A stretch of 12,447 nucleotides of DNA, from assembly GCA_002887195.1 (NCBI GenBank), contig PJAB01001748.1:1-12447 (forward strand), read 5' to 3'. This DNA comes from Chrysochromulina parva. Taxonomy: Eukaryota; Haptophyta; Prymnesiales; Chrysochromulinaceae. The notes below the pieces were generated by a model. The model did not search any database, was not told the DNA's origin, and was given only the letters and a program-made list of their open reading frames with translations. The position numbers and the translations under genes were made by a program. This document shows positions 1 to 6,847 of the stretch, piece after piece. Each line of letters begins with the position of its first letter. Within the stretch, counting starts at the first letter, position 1.

Positions 1-65
1 TAGGAACTCTTTTCAGCTCAAGGCAAGTCTGATGGACCTAAGGGCGTGTGCTGACTCCACTTCCT

Positions 66-260
66 TCACAGAGAAAAAAGCTGAGAAAGTTCAGTAGTTT
101 CTTCGGTCGGTAAGCTAGTACACAGAGCCTGGCCAATCTCACACTCCTCCATCTCCTGGAACTTGCTCAGCGAGTCCGGCGGCGGCCCGCCGCCGTAGAT
201 GAGCGCCCACGCGGACGTGCCGAGTTGCGCTGCTGCTTGAAGGACAGTCCGTCTAGACAC
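66..260 (-). CDS. possible 3'-terminal exon of an unidentified minus-strand gene
   Basis: On the minus strand a reading frame is open from about 320 down to a TGA at 66-68. Between about 240 and 120 its codons end almost always in G or C, as in the confident genes of this window, and the peptide is not low complexity (it contains SAWALIYGGG and KFQEMEECEIG). No ATG opens it: 258-260 is a GTG. If it is real, it is more likely a last exon whose upstream part is spliced in than a complete gene. Possible acceptors on the minus strand are the CTAG or TTCAAG just inside the frame. I recognise no family. It lies antisense to the region upstream of the co-chaperone gene, so the two would be divergent neighbours. 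It could equally be a chance open frame in GC-rich DNA. Confidence 0.25.
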   Translation of the reverse strand: MSRRTVLQAAAQLGTSAWALIYGGGPPPDSLSKFQEMEECEIGQALCTSLPTEETTELSQLFSL

Positions 261-303
261 TACACACTTGAGGTCCCGCCAAGCACGGGGGCCGCACGGG
301 CGC

Positions 304-309
304 TATAAT
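304..309 (+). promoter_or_regulatory. TATA-like box upstream of the co-chaperone gene
   Basis: TATAAT lies in otherwise GC-rich DNA 105 nt before the ATG at 409. A start site about 30 nt downstream would fall near 335 and give a leader of about 75 nt. This rests on a six-base match only, and it could instead lie inside a leader intron. Confidence 0.25.
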
Positions 310-349
310 GGCAGAGCAAAGTTCTGTTCAACTCAACGCGCGCGCGCTG

Positions 350-357
350 TTTTTAGG
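350..357 (+). promoter_or_regulatory. T-run plus TAGG element in the leader (possible splice acceptor)
   Basis: TTTTTAGG ends 51 nt before the ATG at 409. The same eight bases occur 54 nt before the ATG of the next gene. A pyrimidine run followed by TAG/G fits a 3' splice site, of either a leader intron or trans-splicing, and an ACTCAAC about 20 nt upstream could act as a branch point. It could also be a core promoter element. Confidence 0.35.
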
Positions 358-408
358 TCCGGATAAATGTTCTGATTCAGGAATGGGTGCGGTTCTTGCT
401 GACGTGTC

Positions 409-1839
409 ATGGCCGGCTCTGTACTTACGAGGCTGGCTCTTCTCGCGTCGGGCCTCTACGCGGACCTGGCGGCGGCCGCCGGGTGCGAAGATGGCGGCCC
501 GTGGCCGTGCAACGAGGACGGCTGCCCGAGCCCGTCGGTCACGTGCCCACAGCTCAAGAACGACTGCAACCGAGCCTTCAGCGATGTGTGGCGGACGCCG
601 CCGCCGGGCCTCGGAAGCTCGGCGGTGTGGACCGAGTGCAAGATGACGTGCGGCCGGTGCGATGGCACGAGCGCGGCCGCGGGAGACACGGCTAGTGCCG
701 GCACCACGAAGTGCGTCAAGTGGCGGCAGACGGGCGACTGTTCCGCGAGCGGCAAGAGGCAGCCACAGTCGGACCAAGACTGCCACGTGCGGATCAAGCA
801 CGGCTGGAGCGGCTACTGCGAGTGCGAAGGCGGTGTACGCGCAGCCGAGTCCAGCTGCGAGCACGAGGAGTTCACGTGCAACGACCGCTGCGAGCAGCAG
901 TGGCGCTGGCTGCGCGAGCAGCGCGCCAACCGGCAGCCGAGCGGCAGAGCGGAGGAGAAGAAGGAGGAGGAGTTCAGTGCGGACGATGCACTGAACCAGC
1001 TTTACAAGCGTGGCAAGCAGTTCTGGGTGATGGGCAACACCGAGCTCGCGCTGCGCCACTTCCGCGAGGCGCTCAAGCTCGACCCCGAGCACACCAAGTG
1101 CAAAGCCGACTACAAGCATGCCAAAAAGGTCGCCAAGGTGCTCGAGAAGATTGAGGCGGTGATGGGCAAGGACGTGGAGGGCAAGGGGCGCATGAAGCAG
1201 CTCGAACGCGAGGAGCAGTACGAAGAGGCGCGCGTGCTGCTCGACGAGGCGCTCGCGCTCGCACCTCCCAACGTGTACCGCTCCACACTTTATAGGGATC
1301 TCTGCACGTGCAACATCAGGCTGCGACGGACGGAGGACGCCCTCAAGGTGTGCGAGCAGCACACGCAGCATGACTCGGGCTCGATGTCCTCGAGGCTGCT
1401 CCACTCCGAGGCGCTCATGCTCGCCGAGAGGTTTGAGGAGGCGATCGCCGGCTTCAAGCAGGTCCTCGAGATGGACGAGCACTCACAGGACGCGCGCAAG
1501 GGGCTCGAGCAGGCGGAAAAGCTCTTCAAGCGCTCTAAGGAGGTCGACTACTACAAGCTACTCAACGTGACGCGCGGCGCCTCCGCACGCGAGATCAAGC
1601 GTGCCTATCACAAGCTCGCCGTCGAGTGGCATCCCGACAAGAACAAGGGCGATGAGGAGGCGGAGATCAAGTTCAAGGCGATCGCGCTGGCGTACGAGGT
1701 TCTTTCAGACGAGGACCTGCGCAAGAAGTACGATGCGGGCGAGGACGTGACGGGCAACCCAGGCGAGGGTCAGCAGCAACAGCAGCAGGGCCACTGGATG
1801 CACCACGGTGGCCAGCACGTGCACGTCCAATTCCGATAA
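409..1839 (+). CDS. P58IPK/DNAJC3-like ER co-chaperone with N-terminal Cys-rich modules
   Basis: 476 aa, starting at the first in-frame ATG, which is followed by a signal peptide (residues 1-24) that should direct it to the ER. Residues 26-84 are Cys-rich and end in CKMTCGRC, the closing pattern of a ShKT domain. Residues 102-161 form a second Cys module (CVKWRQTG, then GYCEC, then CEHEEFTC). Together they carry 16 cysteines. About four TPR repeats follow (191-375); the stretch around 209-245 strongly resembles the sixth or seventh TPR of animal P58IPK. A J domain occupies 379-445 with the Hsp70-activating HPD at 408-410. The tail has six glutamines, many histidines and an end like the HFN-type end of P58IPK. 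Known family members recruit BiP/Hsp70 to unfolded ER clients. The family usually has nine TPRs; here the substrate-binding N-terminal ones are missing and the Cys modules take their place. The co-chaperone assignment is firm; the job of the Cys modules is unknown. Confidence 0.9.
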   Translation: MAGSVLTRLALLASGLYADLAAAAGCEDGGPWPCNEDGCPSPSVTCPQLKNDCNRAFSDVWRTPPPGLGSSAVWTECKMTCGRCDGTSAAAGDTASAGTTKCVKWRQTGDCSASGKRQPQSDQDCHVRIKHGWSGYCECEGGVRAAESSCEHEEFTCNDRCEQQWRWLREQRANRQPSGRAEEKKEEEFSADDALNQLYKRGKQFWVMGNTELALRHFREALKLDPEHTKCKADYKHAKKVAKVLEKIEAVMGKDVEGKGRMKQLEREEQYEEARVLLDEALALAPPNVYRSTLYRDLCTCNIRLRRTEDALKVCEQHTQHDSGSMSSRLLHSEALMLAERFEEAIAGFKQVLEMDEHSQDARKGLEQAEKLFKRSKEVDYYKLLNVTRGASAREIKRAYHKLAVEWHPDKNKGDEEAEIKFKAIALAYEVLSDEDLRKKYDAGEDVTGNPGEGQQQQQQGHWMHHGGQHVHVQFR

Positions 1840-1886
1840 AACCTCACCCGCAGGACTGCACGGCAATTCAGTTAGCGGACGGCAGG

Positions 1887-1905
1887 GCGTGTGGCAGCAA
1901 CACGC
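1887..1905 (+). terminator. 3' hairpin after the co-chaperone gene
   Basis: GCGTGT (1887-1892) and ACACGC (1900-1905) form a perfect 6 bp stem with a 7 nt loop, 47 nt after the stop codon. Similar short hairpins follow other genes in this window. A role in 3' end formation is inference; a 6 bp stem alone is not rare in GC-rich DNA. Confidence 0.25.
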
Positions 1906-2163
1906 GCTCGCTTCACTCGCTCTTGGACTTCGCTCTCTCGAGTGTCATGTATTGGGAACGTAGTCGTATGGGACACTGAGACCGCGCGGCTGACGAGAGC
2001 GAGAGAGAGGATGTCGTAGGAACTGAGTATGAGCTTCACGTCAGTACTTGCGTGTTTGACCGGGAGCGGAGCCGTTGAACGCCGTAATCACATGGCCGCA
2101 AACATTGACGTCCTCAACGCGGACGCGACGAAACTGACTTGTTGCAAACAACTCTTGGCGCCC

Positions 2164-2171
2164 TTTTTAGG
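2164..2171 (+). promoter_or_regulatory. T-run plus TAGG element in the leader (possible splice acceptor)
   Basis: TTTTTAGG ends 54 nt before the ATG at 2226, nearly the same spacing as before the first gene. A CTGAC at 2134-2138, about 32 nt before the AG, fits a branch-point consensus. No clear GTAAGT-type donor is visible upstream, so a trans-splice acceptor or a promoter element remains possible. Confidence 0.35.
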
Positions 2172-2225
2172 AGTATCCAGAGCAAGGGCGGGCAACATCA
2201 CGACCGACGCACGCGGCACTGCACA

Positions 2226-3356
2226 ATGCCAGCAGGTCCCGATTCGCCGCCGCCAACGCCCATTCCTATCAAGGTGCTCGGCATTCTCGCGGGCCTCATG
2301 CTCGCCGCCGTCCTCTACAATGGCATGGGCGGCGGATGGAGGAATGACGCTCACGGCGCGCGCGGTTACATCCACGAGGCGGCCGTGCCGCTGCAGAAGC
2401 GCGTGCGGCCGTCCAAATTCAAGCAGGAGGTGGACCCGGACATGCCTGATCAGGTCGTCGTGGGCGCCAAAGAGGCTGTGCCCACCACTGCGGAGACTGC
2501 TGCTGAGGAGCGTCGAAAGAGGGAGGCGCTGCTTGCGACCGCGAACACGGTGCCGACCGTGAGCGCGGTGCCGGCCGCGGCCGCGGCCGCGGCGCCGCAT
2601 GCCGACCGCAATGCCGCGGAGGAGCGGCGCCACCGCGAGAAGGAGTCGCTGCTGCGCGGTGACGCCGCGCCTGCCACTGCCGCTGCTGCTTCCGCCCACT
2701 TGGGGCTGCCGCCGACAGAAGCGGAGTTTGCCCAAGCCGTCGACAGCGCGGCGTTCAAGCAGCAGCTGGCGCAGACAGGCGAGACGCAGATGGAGAGCAC
2801 CGGGCTCAGTTGCCACGCTCGCCAGGGGTATGACATCGCGGGCGACGCGGCGTACGTGTGGGGACTCGCCTTCAACGTCGCGTCCGCGGCTGAGTGCTGT
2901 GCTGCGTGCGCCACCCAGAGGCACGTCTGTGCCAGGCCAGCCAACCGCGGCAAGCCATTTTGGCGAGCGTCGCGGCGCGAGAAGACGCAGGGCAGGTGCA
3001 GTGGCAGCGGGGTGTGTAATGCTTGGGTGTTCTGCCCGGGCTCACCGGAGGCGGCTGGCTTCGAGGACCGCTGCTTCTCTTACACGATCCATAATCACAC
3101 GAAGGGTGAATGTTGGCTCAAGCACGAGGCGAATGAGAGCTATCCGATCGCCGCCGGCCCCACACTGCCCGCGCGCATGCGGCGCGCCGCGCGCAAGGAC
3201 TGGCCCTGGGCAGTCGCGACGAACGTGTGGCCGTGGGAGGTGCCCGAAAAGGTCCCGTGGCAGGCGGGCATCGTCGCGCGCCGAGAGGCTCCCGTGTGGA
3301 AGGGCACGCGCAAGCCCGACTGGCACCACAAGTTTTGCAACAAGCACGGCTGCTGA
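2226..3356 (+). CDS. type II membrane protein with PAN/apple-like Cys-rich luminal domain
   Basis: 376 aa. The start is the ATG at 2226; the frame is open further upstream but only from a TTG, and the ATG places a hydrophobic segment (residues 14-31) right at the N terminus as a signal anchor. A low-complexity stalk follows (about 40-165) with a run of seven alanines (117-123) and a duplicated motif, AAEERRKRE at 92-100 and AAEERRHRE at 130-138. Residues 196-302 are Cys-rich: CHARQGYD, ECCAAC, CNAWVFC and GECWLKHE resemble PAN/apple domains of algae and plants, where spaced cysteines and a terminal C-W-L-K strand are typical. A tail with repeated Trp-Pro (326-346) and a VPWQAGIV segment leads to a Cys-ending C terminus. 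PAN domains bind proteins or carbohydrates, so a Golgi or cell-surface role is likely. No catalytic domain is visible. Membrane topology is fairly sure, function is not. Confidence 0.75.
   Translation: MPAGPDSPPPTPIPIKVLGILAGLMLAAVLYNGMGGGWRNDAHGARGYIHEAAVPLQKRVRPSKFKQEVDPDMPDQVVVGAKEAVPTTAETAAEERRKREALLATANTVPTVSAVPAAAAAAAPHADRNAAEERRHREKESLLRGDAAPATAAAASAHLGLPPTEAEFAQAVDSAAFKQQLAQTGETQMESTGLSCHARQGYDIAGDAAYVWGLAFNVASAAECCAACATQRHVCARPANRGKPFWRASRREKTQGRCSGSGVCNAWVFCPGSPEAAGFEDRCFSYTIHNHTKGECWLKHEANESYPIAAGPTLPARMRRAARKDWPWAVATNVWPWEVPEKVPWQAGIVARREAPVWKGTRKPDWHHKFCNKHGC
2573..2596 (+). repeat. GGCCGC hexamer repeat coding a polyalanine run
   Basis: Three perfect GGCCGC units (2573-2590) and a degenerate fourth (GGCGCC) code for most of the alanine run in the stalk of the PAN-like protein. 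Such a tract is prone to length change by slippage. Confidence 0.8.
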
Positions 3357-3370
3357 GCGGGGAGAGACGC

Positions 3371-3391
3371 CCGGGGCCCAAGCCGCCCCGG
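3371..3391 (+). terminator. 3' hairpin after the PAN-like gene
   Basis: CCGGGGC (3371-3377) and GCCCCGG (3385-3391) form a perfect 7 bp all-G/C stem around a 7 nt loop, beginning 15 nt after the stop codon at 3354-3356. No T-run follows, so it is not a bacterial-type terminator. It may mark mRNA 3' processing or be a stability element. Confidence 0.35.
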
Positions 3392-3532
3392 TGGAGTTGG
3401 CTGGCCGAGCCTCTGACGGGAGTGATTAAGAGAGGACTCCACGGTGGTCGGCTTGTGAGCACGCACACATGCCCATCCAGTCGAACAATGTGTTCCCGAC
3501 GCCGGCCCTCATGTCCCGTCGATTACGCCGCA

Positions 3533-3542
3533 TTTTCGTAGG
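3533..3542 (+). promoter_or_regulatory. T-run plus TAGG element in the leader of the GLTP gene
   Basis: TTTTCGTAGG ends 66 nt before the ATG at 3609 and is followed by TATCCG. It is a looser version of the TTTTTAGG found before the two preceding genes. It may be a splice acceptor or an initiator element. Confidence 0.25.
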
Positions 3543-3608
3543 TATCCGCCTACCATCGAAACTTACAACTGCGTTCCGCCCCCCTTGTGCCGACTTCGTG
3601 GCGCGCGC

Positions 3609-4232
3609 ATGCCAGGCTGGCTTCAGGATTCGAAGGTGCTCGAGAAATTCGAGCCGTCGCTCGGCAAGAAGGAGGAGGCCGACGCGAAGCAATTTGCGGA
3701 GGCTTCGCTTGCCCTCATCTCGGTCTTCGACCTGATCACGGGCATGGGCATGGCGAGCGCCGACATGAGTGGCAACGCTAACACGTTGCTCAAAGCGGCG
3801 AACGCCAACCCTGGCAGCACGCTCAAGTCGCTCATCGACGCCGAGTGCGCGGGCAAGGACGCGGCGGCGCTCAAGAAGATCGCGGGTGACGGCAAGACGG
3901 TTTCGTGTGCGCTGCTGTGGCTCGCACGTGCACTCAACTTCATTATCAAAATGCTCGAAGAGCTTATCGCGAATCCGGGCAAGAAGCTGAGCGACTGTGT
4001 GCTAGCGGGCTACGAGGTGAGCCTCAAGCCGCACCACGGCATGATGATCCGCACCACGTTCAGCGTGGGTGTCAAGGCGGCTCCATACCGCGACGCGTTC
4101 GTCGCGAAGCTTGGCCCTTCGGAGGAGGAGGTCTTCGGCGCCATCAAGGGCAAGCAGGCCGACATGAGCGAGCTCGTCAAGTCGGTGCAGGGCTATCTGA
4201 AGACGAAGGATCCAACCATTTTCGCGGACTGA
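3609..4232 (+). CDS. glycolipid transfer protein (GLTP family)
   Basis: 207 aa, essentially the length of human GLTP (209 aa). The ATG at 3609 is chosen because the frame upstream opens only from a TTG. The whole protein is one GLTP fold, which extracts and carries glycosphingolipids between membranes in the cytosol. Visible hallmarks: D52 and N56 in ADMSGNA, matching Asp48 and Asn52 of human GLTP; W104 in LLWLARAL, matching the sugar-stacking Trp96; and H143 in LKPHHGMM, matching His140. AAPYRDAF also matches the family. There is no signal peptide or membrane segment. The human Lys55 position is a threonine here (T59), with a lysine three residues on (K62), so headgroup recognition may differ. 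The retained Trp favours a GLTP-like glycolipid ligand over the ceramide-1-phosphate type (CPTP/ACD11). Family assignment is firm; the exact lipid is not known. Confidence 0.93.
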   Translation: MPGWLQDSKVLEKFEPSLGKKEEADAKQFAEASLALISVFDLITGMGMASADMSGNANTLLKAANANPGSTLKSLIDAECAGKDAAALKKIAGDGKTVSCALLWLARALNFIIKMLEELIANPGKKLSDCVLAGYEVSLKPHHGMMIRTTFSVGVKAAPYRDAFVAKLGPSEEEVFGAIKGKQADMSELVKSVQGYLKTKDPTIFAD

Positions 4233-4386
4233 AGAAAGAGAGGGGGAAGAGAGGGCGAATCTCAGCTTTGTCAGGTCCGTCGCGTCAGAGAGGGCTGTTT
4301 GTATCTGGGAACGCTACGGCGATCGACGTGGGTGGGAGGGTTGTTGCAGTCAAGTGTTCGAGCGAGCGAGCTTTCCGACGTCCACG

Positions 4387-4398
4387 TTTGCGAAAAAC
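4387..4398 (+). promoter_or_regulatory. 12-base element shared with the coiled-coil gene promoter
   Basis: TTTGCGAAAAAC lies 100 nt before the ATG at 4498. The same twelve bases occur in the same orientation upstream of the minus-strand coiled-coil gene (8148-8159). It may be a transcription factor site; chance is not excluded. Confidence 0.25.
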
Positions 4399-4497
4399 AG
4401 CAGGTCTGTGGGAAAACTTTTGATCTGAAACGAAAACAAATCCGGTCCCCGACTCTGGACGGTCGTCCTCCGAAACGACTCGCATTTGTCGACATTC

Positions 4498-5844
4498 ATG
4501 CCGGCCAGACAGTCGGTGTTCCACGCGAATCGCGATTTCCTCGTGGCTGGACTTGTCAGTTTCGTCTCGGGCTACGTTGTCAGCAACACCAAGGTGCGTT
4601 TCGACACGTATGGTGGCATGATGACCGGCAACGTCGTGCAGATGGGCATGGCGGCGCAGGAGAATAACTGGACTTGGGTCGGCATCTACTTTTTGTGCAT
4701 CACTAACTTCATGTGCGGCGTCATGCTGGGGCTCCACATGCTGCCGAGGTTGGGCAGCATCGCTGACCCAGCGATCATCATCTTCATGTGCGGCATCTTC
4801 ATCTTGGTCGACGGCATCGATTACCATCAAACCTTCAACAGTCCCGATGGAGACCGGATGCGTGAGTACAACGACGTCATGGGTCCGCCACAGTACAACA
4901 TCTGGTCGTCGCTCGCGTCGACGCTCGTGCCCTTCGCCCTTGGCATGACGAACATCATCTCGTTGAAGGCCGATGTCATCAAGAACGACGTGACGTTCCT
5001 CTCGAACAACATCCAAAAGCTGGGTATCGCCATGTACAACGGGCTCACCGTCGGCTTGACGCCGGCTGAGAAGCGCGATTCCCTCATTCTGTTCAGCAAT
5101 TGCTTCTGTTACATCTTTGGTGGCGTGAGCGGCGCGCGCATGGGCTCCCTGTGGTATTTCCACTGGTCTCTCTCGATCGCCGGCATCCTGTACCTGCCGA
5201 TGATGCGCCTGGCGGTGGTCTATCCCAAGCAGCCGCCCGCATTCGCCGGCCCGTTCCACTTTTACGGCGAAGTCGAGAACGCACCCCCGCCGGAGAAGCC
5301 TGCGCCGCCGCCCCCGGCGGCCGCCGCGGTGCCGCCGTCTACGCCGGCATGGGTCCTCAATTATCCCACTTACCGTCAGGGGATCGGAAAATGGGATCCC
5401 GTCTTTGGGCTGGAGGTCGTGCTCGAGAAGCCTGACAAGGACGCGAAGCTAGGTGTCACCCTCTCGGGCGAAGGACACCCCTTCCTCGATGATGTCGCAA
5501 GCAACGGCCTCGCGTACGGCAAGCTGCTCGTGGGCGACCAGGTGCTCTCGGTCAACGAATGGAATGCCGTCGGCCACTCTGAGACCTCAACGCGGCTCAA
5601 GCAGATGACGGGCGTCATCACTTTGAGGGTCCTGCGCCCACCACCACCCGGGCAGCCTCTACCACCTCGTGAGCCGCCAGTGGCCAAGTCGGCCCCTTTG
5701 GCGAGCGACATCCTCGCTACCAAGCTGTCAACCCCCTCCGGGATGCCGAAGCTGCCGAGCTTGAATTACATCGAGCGCAAGAAGGCTGAGTCGACCAAGG
5801 ACCTGACTCCGGAGGGTCAGTTGTCTGCGACCAGTGCTTCATAG
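4498..5844 (+). CDS. DUF1275 (YoaK-type) membrane protein fused to a C-terminal PDZ domain
   Basis: 448 aa from the ATG at 4498; a TTG twelve bases earlier is in frame but an unlikely eukaryotic start. Residues 10-243 are a DUF1275 integral membrane domain: a first segment FLVAGLVSFVSGYVVS, the conserved block TYGGMMTGNVVQMG (37-50), then helices near 60-82, 90-106, 136-158, 200-216 and 222-241, about six in all. DUF1275 proteins are suspected transporters but the substrate is not established. A proline/alanine linker (263-282) joins this to residues 304-382, which read as a PDZ domain: the carboxylate-binding loop is LGVTLSG (318-324) and the core GKLLVGDQVLSVNE (341-354) is typical. The tail (383-448) is proline-, serine- and lysine-rich and probably disordered. 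PDZ domains bind C-terminal peptides, so the fusion should tether this membrane protein to a partner or cluster it. Both domains read with no frame break. Confidence 0.85.
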   Translation: MPARQSVFHANRDFLVAGLVSFVSGYVVSNTKVRFDTYGGMMTGNVVQMGMAAQENNWTWVGIYFLCITNFMCGVMLGLHMLPRLGSIADPAIIIFMCGIFILVDGIDYHQTFNSPDGDRMREYNDVMGPPQYNIWSSLASTLVPFALGMTNIISLKADVIKNDVTFLSNNIQKLGIAMYNGLTVGLTPAEKRDSLILFSNCFCYIFGGVSGARMGSLWYFHWSLSIAGILYLPMMRLAVVYPKQPPAFAGPFHFYGEVENAPPPEKPAPPPPAAAAVPPSTPAWVLNYPTYRQGIGKWDPVFGLEVVLEKPDKDAKLGVTLSGEGHPFLDDVASNGLAYGKLLVGDQVLSVNEWNAVGHSETSTRLKQMTGVITLRVLRPPPPGQPLPPREPPVAKSAPLASDILATKLSTPSGMPKLPSLNYIERKKAESTKDLTPEGQLSATSAS

Positions 5845-6082
5845 ACCAAACTACTGCGGATCTGAGCAGCGCCTCTGAGGCCAACGTTGACGCTTTTGAC
5901 CGTGCAAGCGTATCGATGCGCATTTGGAATCGGCAGCCGACCGAGAAAGCCACTGCCGCTGCAAGACGAGCATGGCACTATTGGCGGTGAAGTGGGCCGC
6001 GCAGTGGCGACTTTGCGCTTCTTTTTGGACCGATGGAGATCAGAAACGTGATACACCGTGTGGCTCACCATGCATGAAGTGG

Positions 6083-6101
6083 CCCCCTGAGCACCAGGGG
6101 G
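6083..6101 (+). terminator. stem-loop downstream of the DUF1275-PDZ gene
   Basis: CCCCCTG (6083-6089) and CAGGGGG (6095-6101) form a perfect 7 bp stem with the 5 nt loop AGCAC, 239 nt after the stop codon. It is farther from its gene than the other hairpins. It may lie in the 3' untranslated region or have nothing to do with this gene. Confidence 0.25.
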
Positions 6102-6461
6102 AGAAATTGAGATGGACTGTTAGCAGTACGGTATCGCTCCTGTCAGCTCCCCGTTGCCGTTCCTCTCTCGCATGAGCCACTTCAAGATCAGATGAGGGAT
6201 GTGCAATCTATTGGGCCGGGCCACCATACCACATGTACCGGTACTGCCACCGACGGAGTTTAGTAGCCTGTACGCTCAACGCTGTGGGTGTGCTCCGGAG
6301 CGGCTCGGGTCGATCGGCTGCGGGGGGAGTCATCCACCTTCCCACGGTCGTCGGGGGCGGATTCAGACGGACAGTAGTGCGGTTTGTAAGGTTTCGTTCG
6401 TACATACGCTGACACGCGGTGTATTTGATTCCCGCATGTGAAGTTGCGCAAACCGGCCGGG

Positions 6462-6491
6462 GATCGCGTGCGTGGCGTGGTCTCCGCGATC
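6462..6491. repeat. 7 bp inverted repeat in the gene-free region
   Basis: GATCGCG at 6462-6468 is exactly complementary in reverse to CGCGATC at 6485-6491, with 16 nt between. It could form a hairpin or be two half-sites for a dimeric protein. No function is apparent. Confidence 0.35.
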
Positions 6492-6783
6492 GTGCGTCAT
6501 GTGCGCGTTCTGCCGACATCCCAGGACGCTGCAGATTTTTGTAATGAAAATGATTTTCCGCCGTGATGGTTGTGATTCCTGGCCCCTGCCGCGATAACCG
6601 CCGAAGGGGGGCTCTCAACCGCGGTGTGACCCGCGCTCCGAAAGCGAAATGCGGAAATGGTCCGTGTACAAGCGCATATTGGCCTCGCGGGGCGCCGCAA
6701 AAACGAAAGCGCGCAAACGGCGAAACGCGCGTCCGCGTGCGTGCCCGGATCAGCCCGATCGCCCTCCATCGATTTGTAATCGC

Positions 6784-6847
6784 AATTGAATTGAATTGGA
6801 ATATTAGTTTGTAATCATTAAATTATCATTAAATCATTAAATCATTA
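6784..6847. repeat. AT-rich island with two short tandem repeats
   Basis: Three perfect copies of AATTG (6784-6798) are followed shortly by AATCATTA at 6813-6820, a one-base variant TATCATTA at 6824-6831, and exact copies at 6832-6839 and 6840-6847. The stretch is sharply AT-rich against GC-rich surroundings. It lies about 190 bp beyond the 3' end of the coiled-coil gene. It may be a plain microsatellite, a polyadenylation-linked region, or an easily unwound site. Confidence 0.75.

Larger units (their letters stand above)
1..408. other. left-edge intergenic region and leader of the first gene
   Basis: Apart from the doubtful minus-strand frame at 66-260 there is no convincing gene here. The stretch holds a TATAAT at 304-309, a CpG run at about 338-347, and a T-run ending in TAGG at 350-357. 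A GTAAGC at 110-115 could be a plus-strand splice donor pairing with that TAG, which would make a 247 nt intron in the 5' untranslated region. That pairing is speculative. Confidence 0.4.
1840..2225. other. intergenic region between the co-chaperone and PAN-like genes
   Basis: 386 bp with no convincing gene; the open frame starting at 2029 runs out of frame into the next gene and looks like a shadow. It contains a hairpin at 1887-1905, a separate AGTGTC / GACACT pair at 1941-1946 and 1972-1977, a CT-rich then GA-rich tract (about 1906-1940 and 1994-2010) that could pair, and the T-run/TAGG element at 2164-2171. Confidence 0.5.

Noticed and set aside
328..1482. 384-residue open frame on the minus strand
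   Set aside because: It lies antisense to the co-chaperone gene, whose J domain, HPD motif and TPRs are unmistakable. The antisense peptide is Leu/Ala/Arg-rich with no domain, as expected for the complement of GC-rich coding DNA.
2029..2562. plus-strand open frame starting with ATG between two genes
   Set aside because: It runs out of frame into the PAN-like gene, and the peptide turns into Arg/Ser/Pro-rich frame-shadow sequence with no domain.
4285..5259. 324-residue open frame on the minus strand
   Set aside because: It is antisense to the DUF1275 domain. The peptide is rich in His, Asp, Glu and Arg and looks like a shadow of hydrophobic codons, not a folded protein.
409..5844. operon or co-functional cluster of the four plus-strand genes
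   Set aside because: Gaps of 252 to 386 bp, separate leaders and unrelated functions argue for independent eukaryotic genes.
6420..6445. tRNA T-arm-like TTTGATTCCCGC
   Set aside because: It lacks the TTC core of the T-loop, and no acceptor or anticodon stems could be drawn around it.
6208..6618. 136-residue minus-strand open frame in the gene-free region
   Set aside because: It is rich in Arg, Thr and Pro with no motif, and its codons lack the G/C third-position bias of the real genes.
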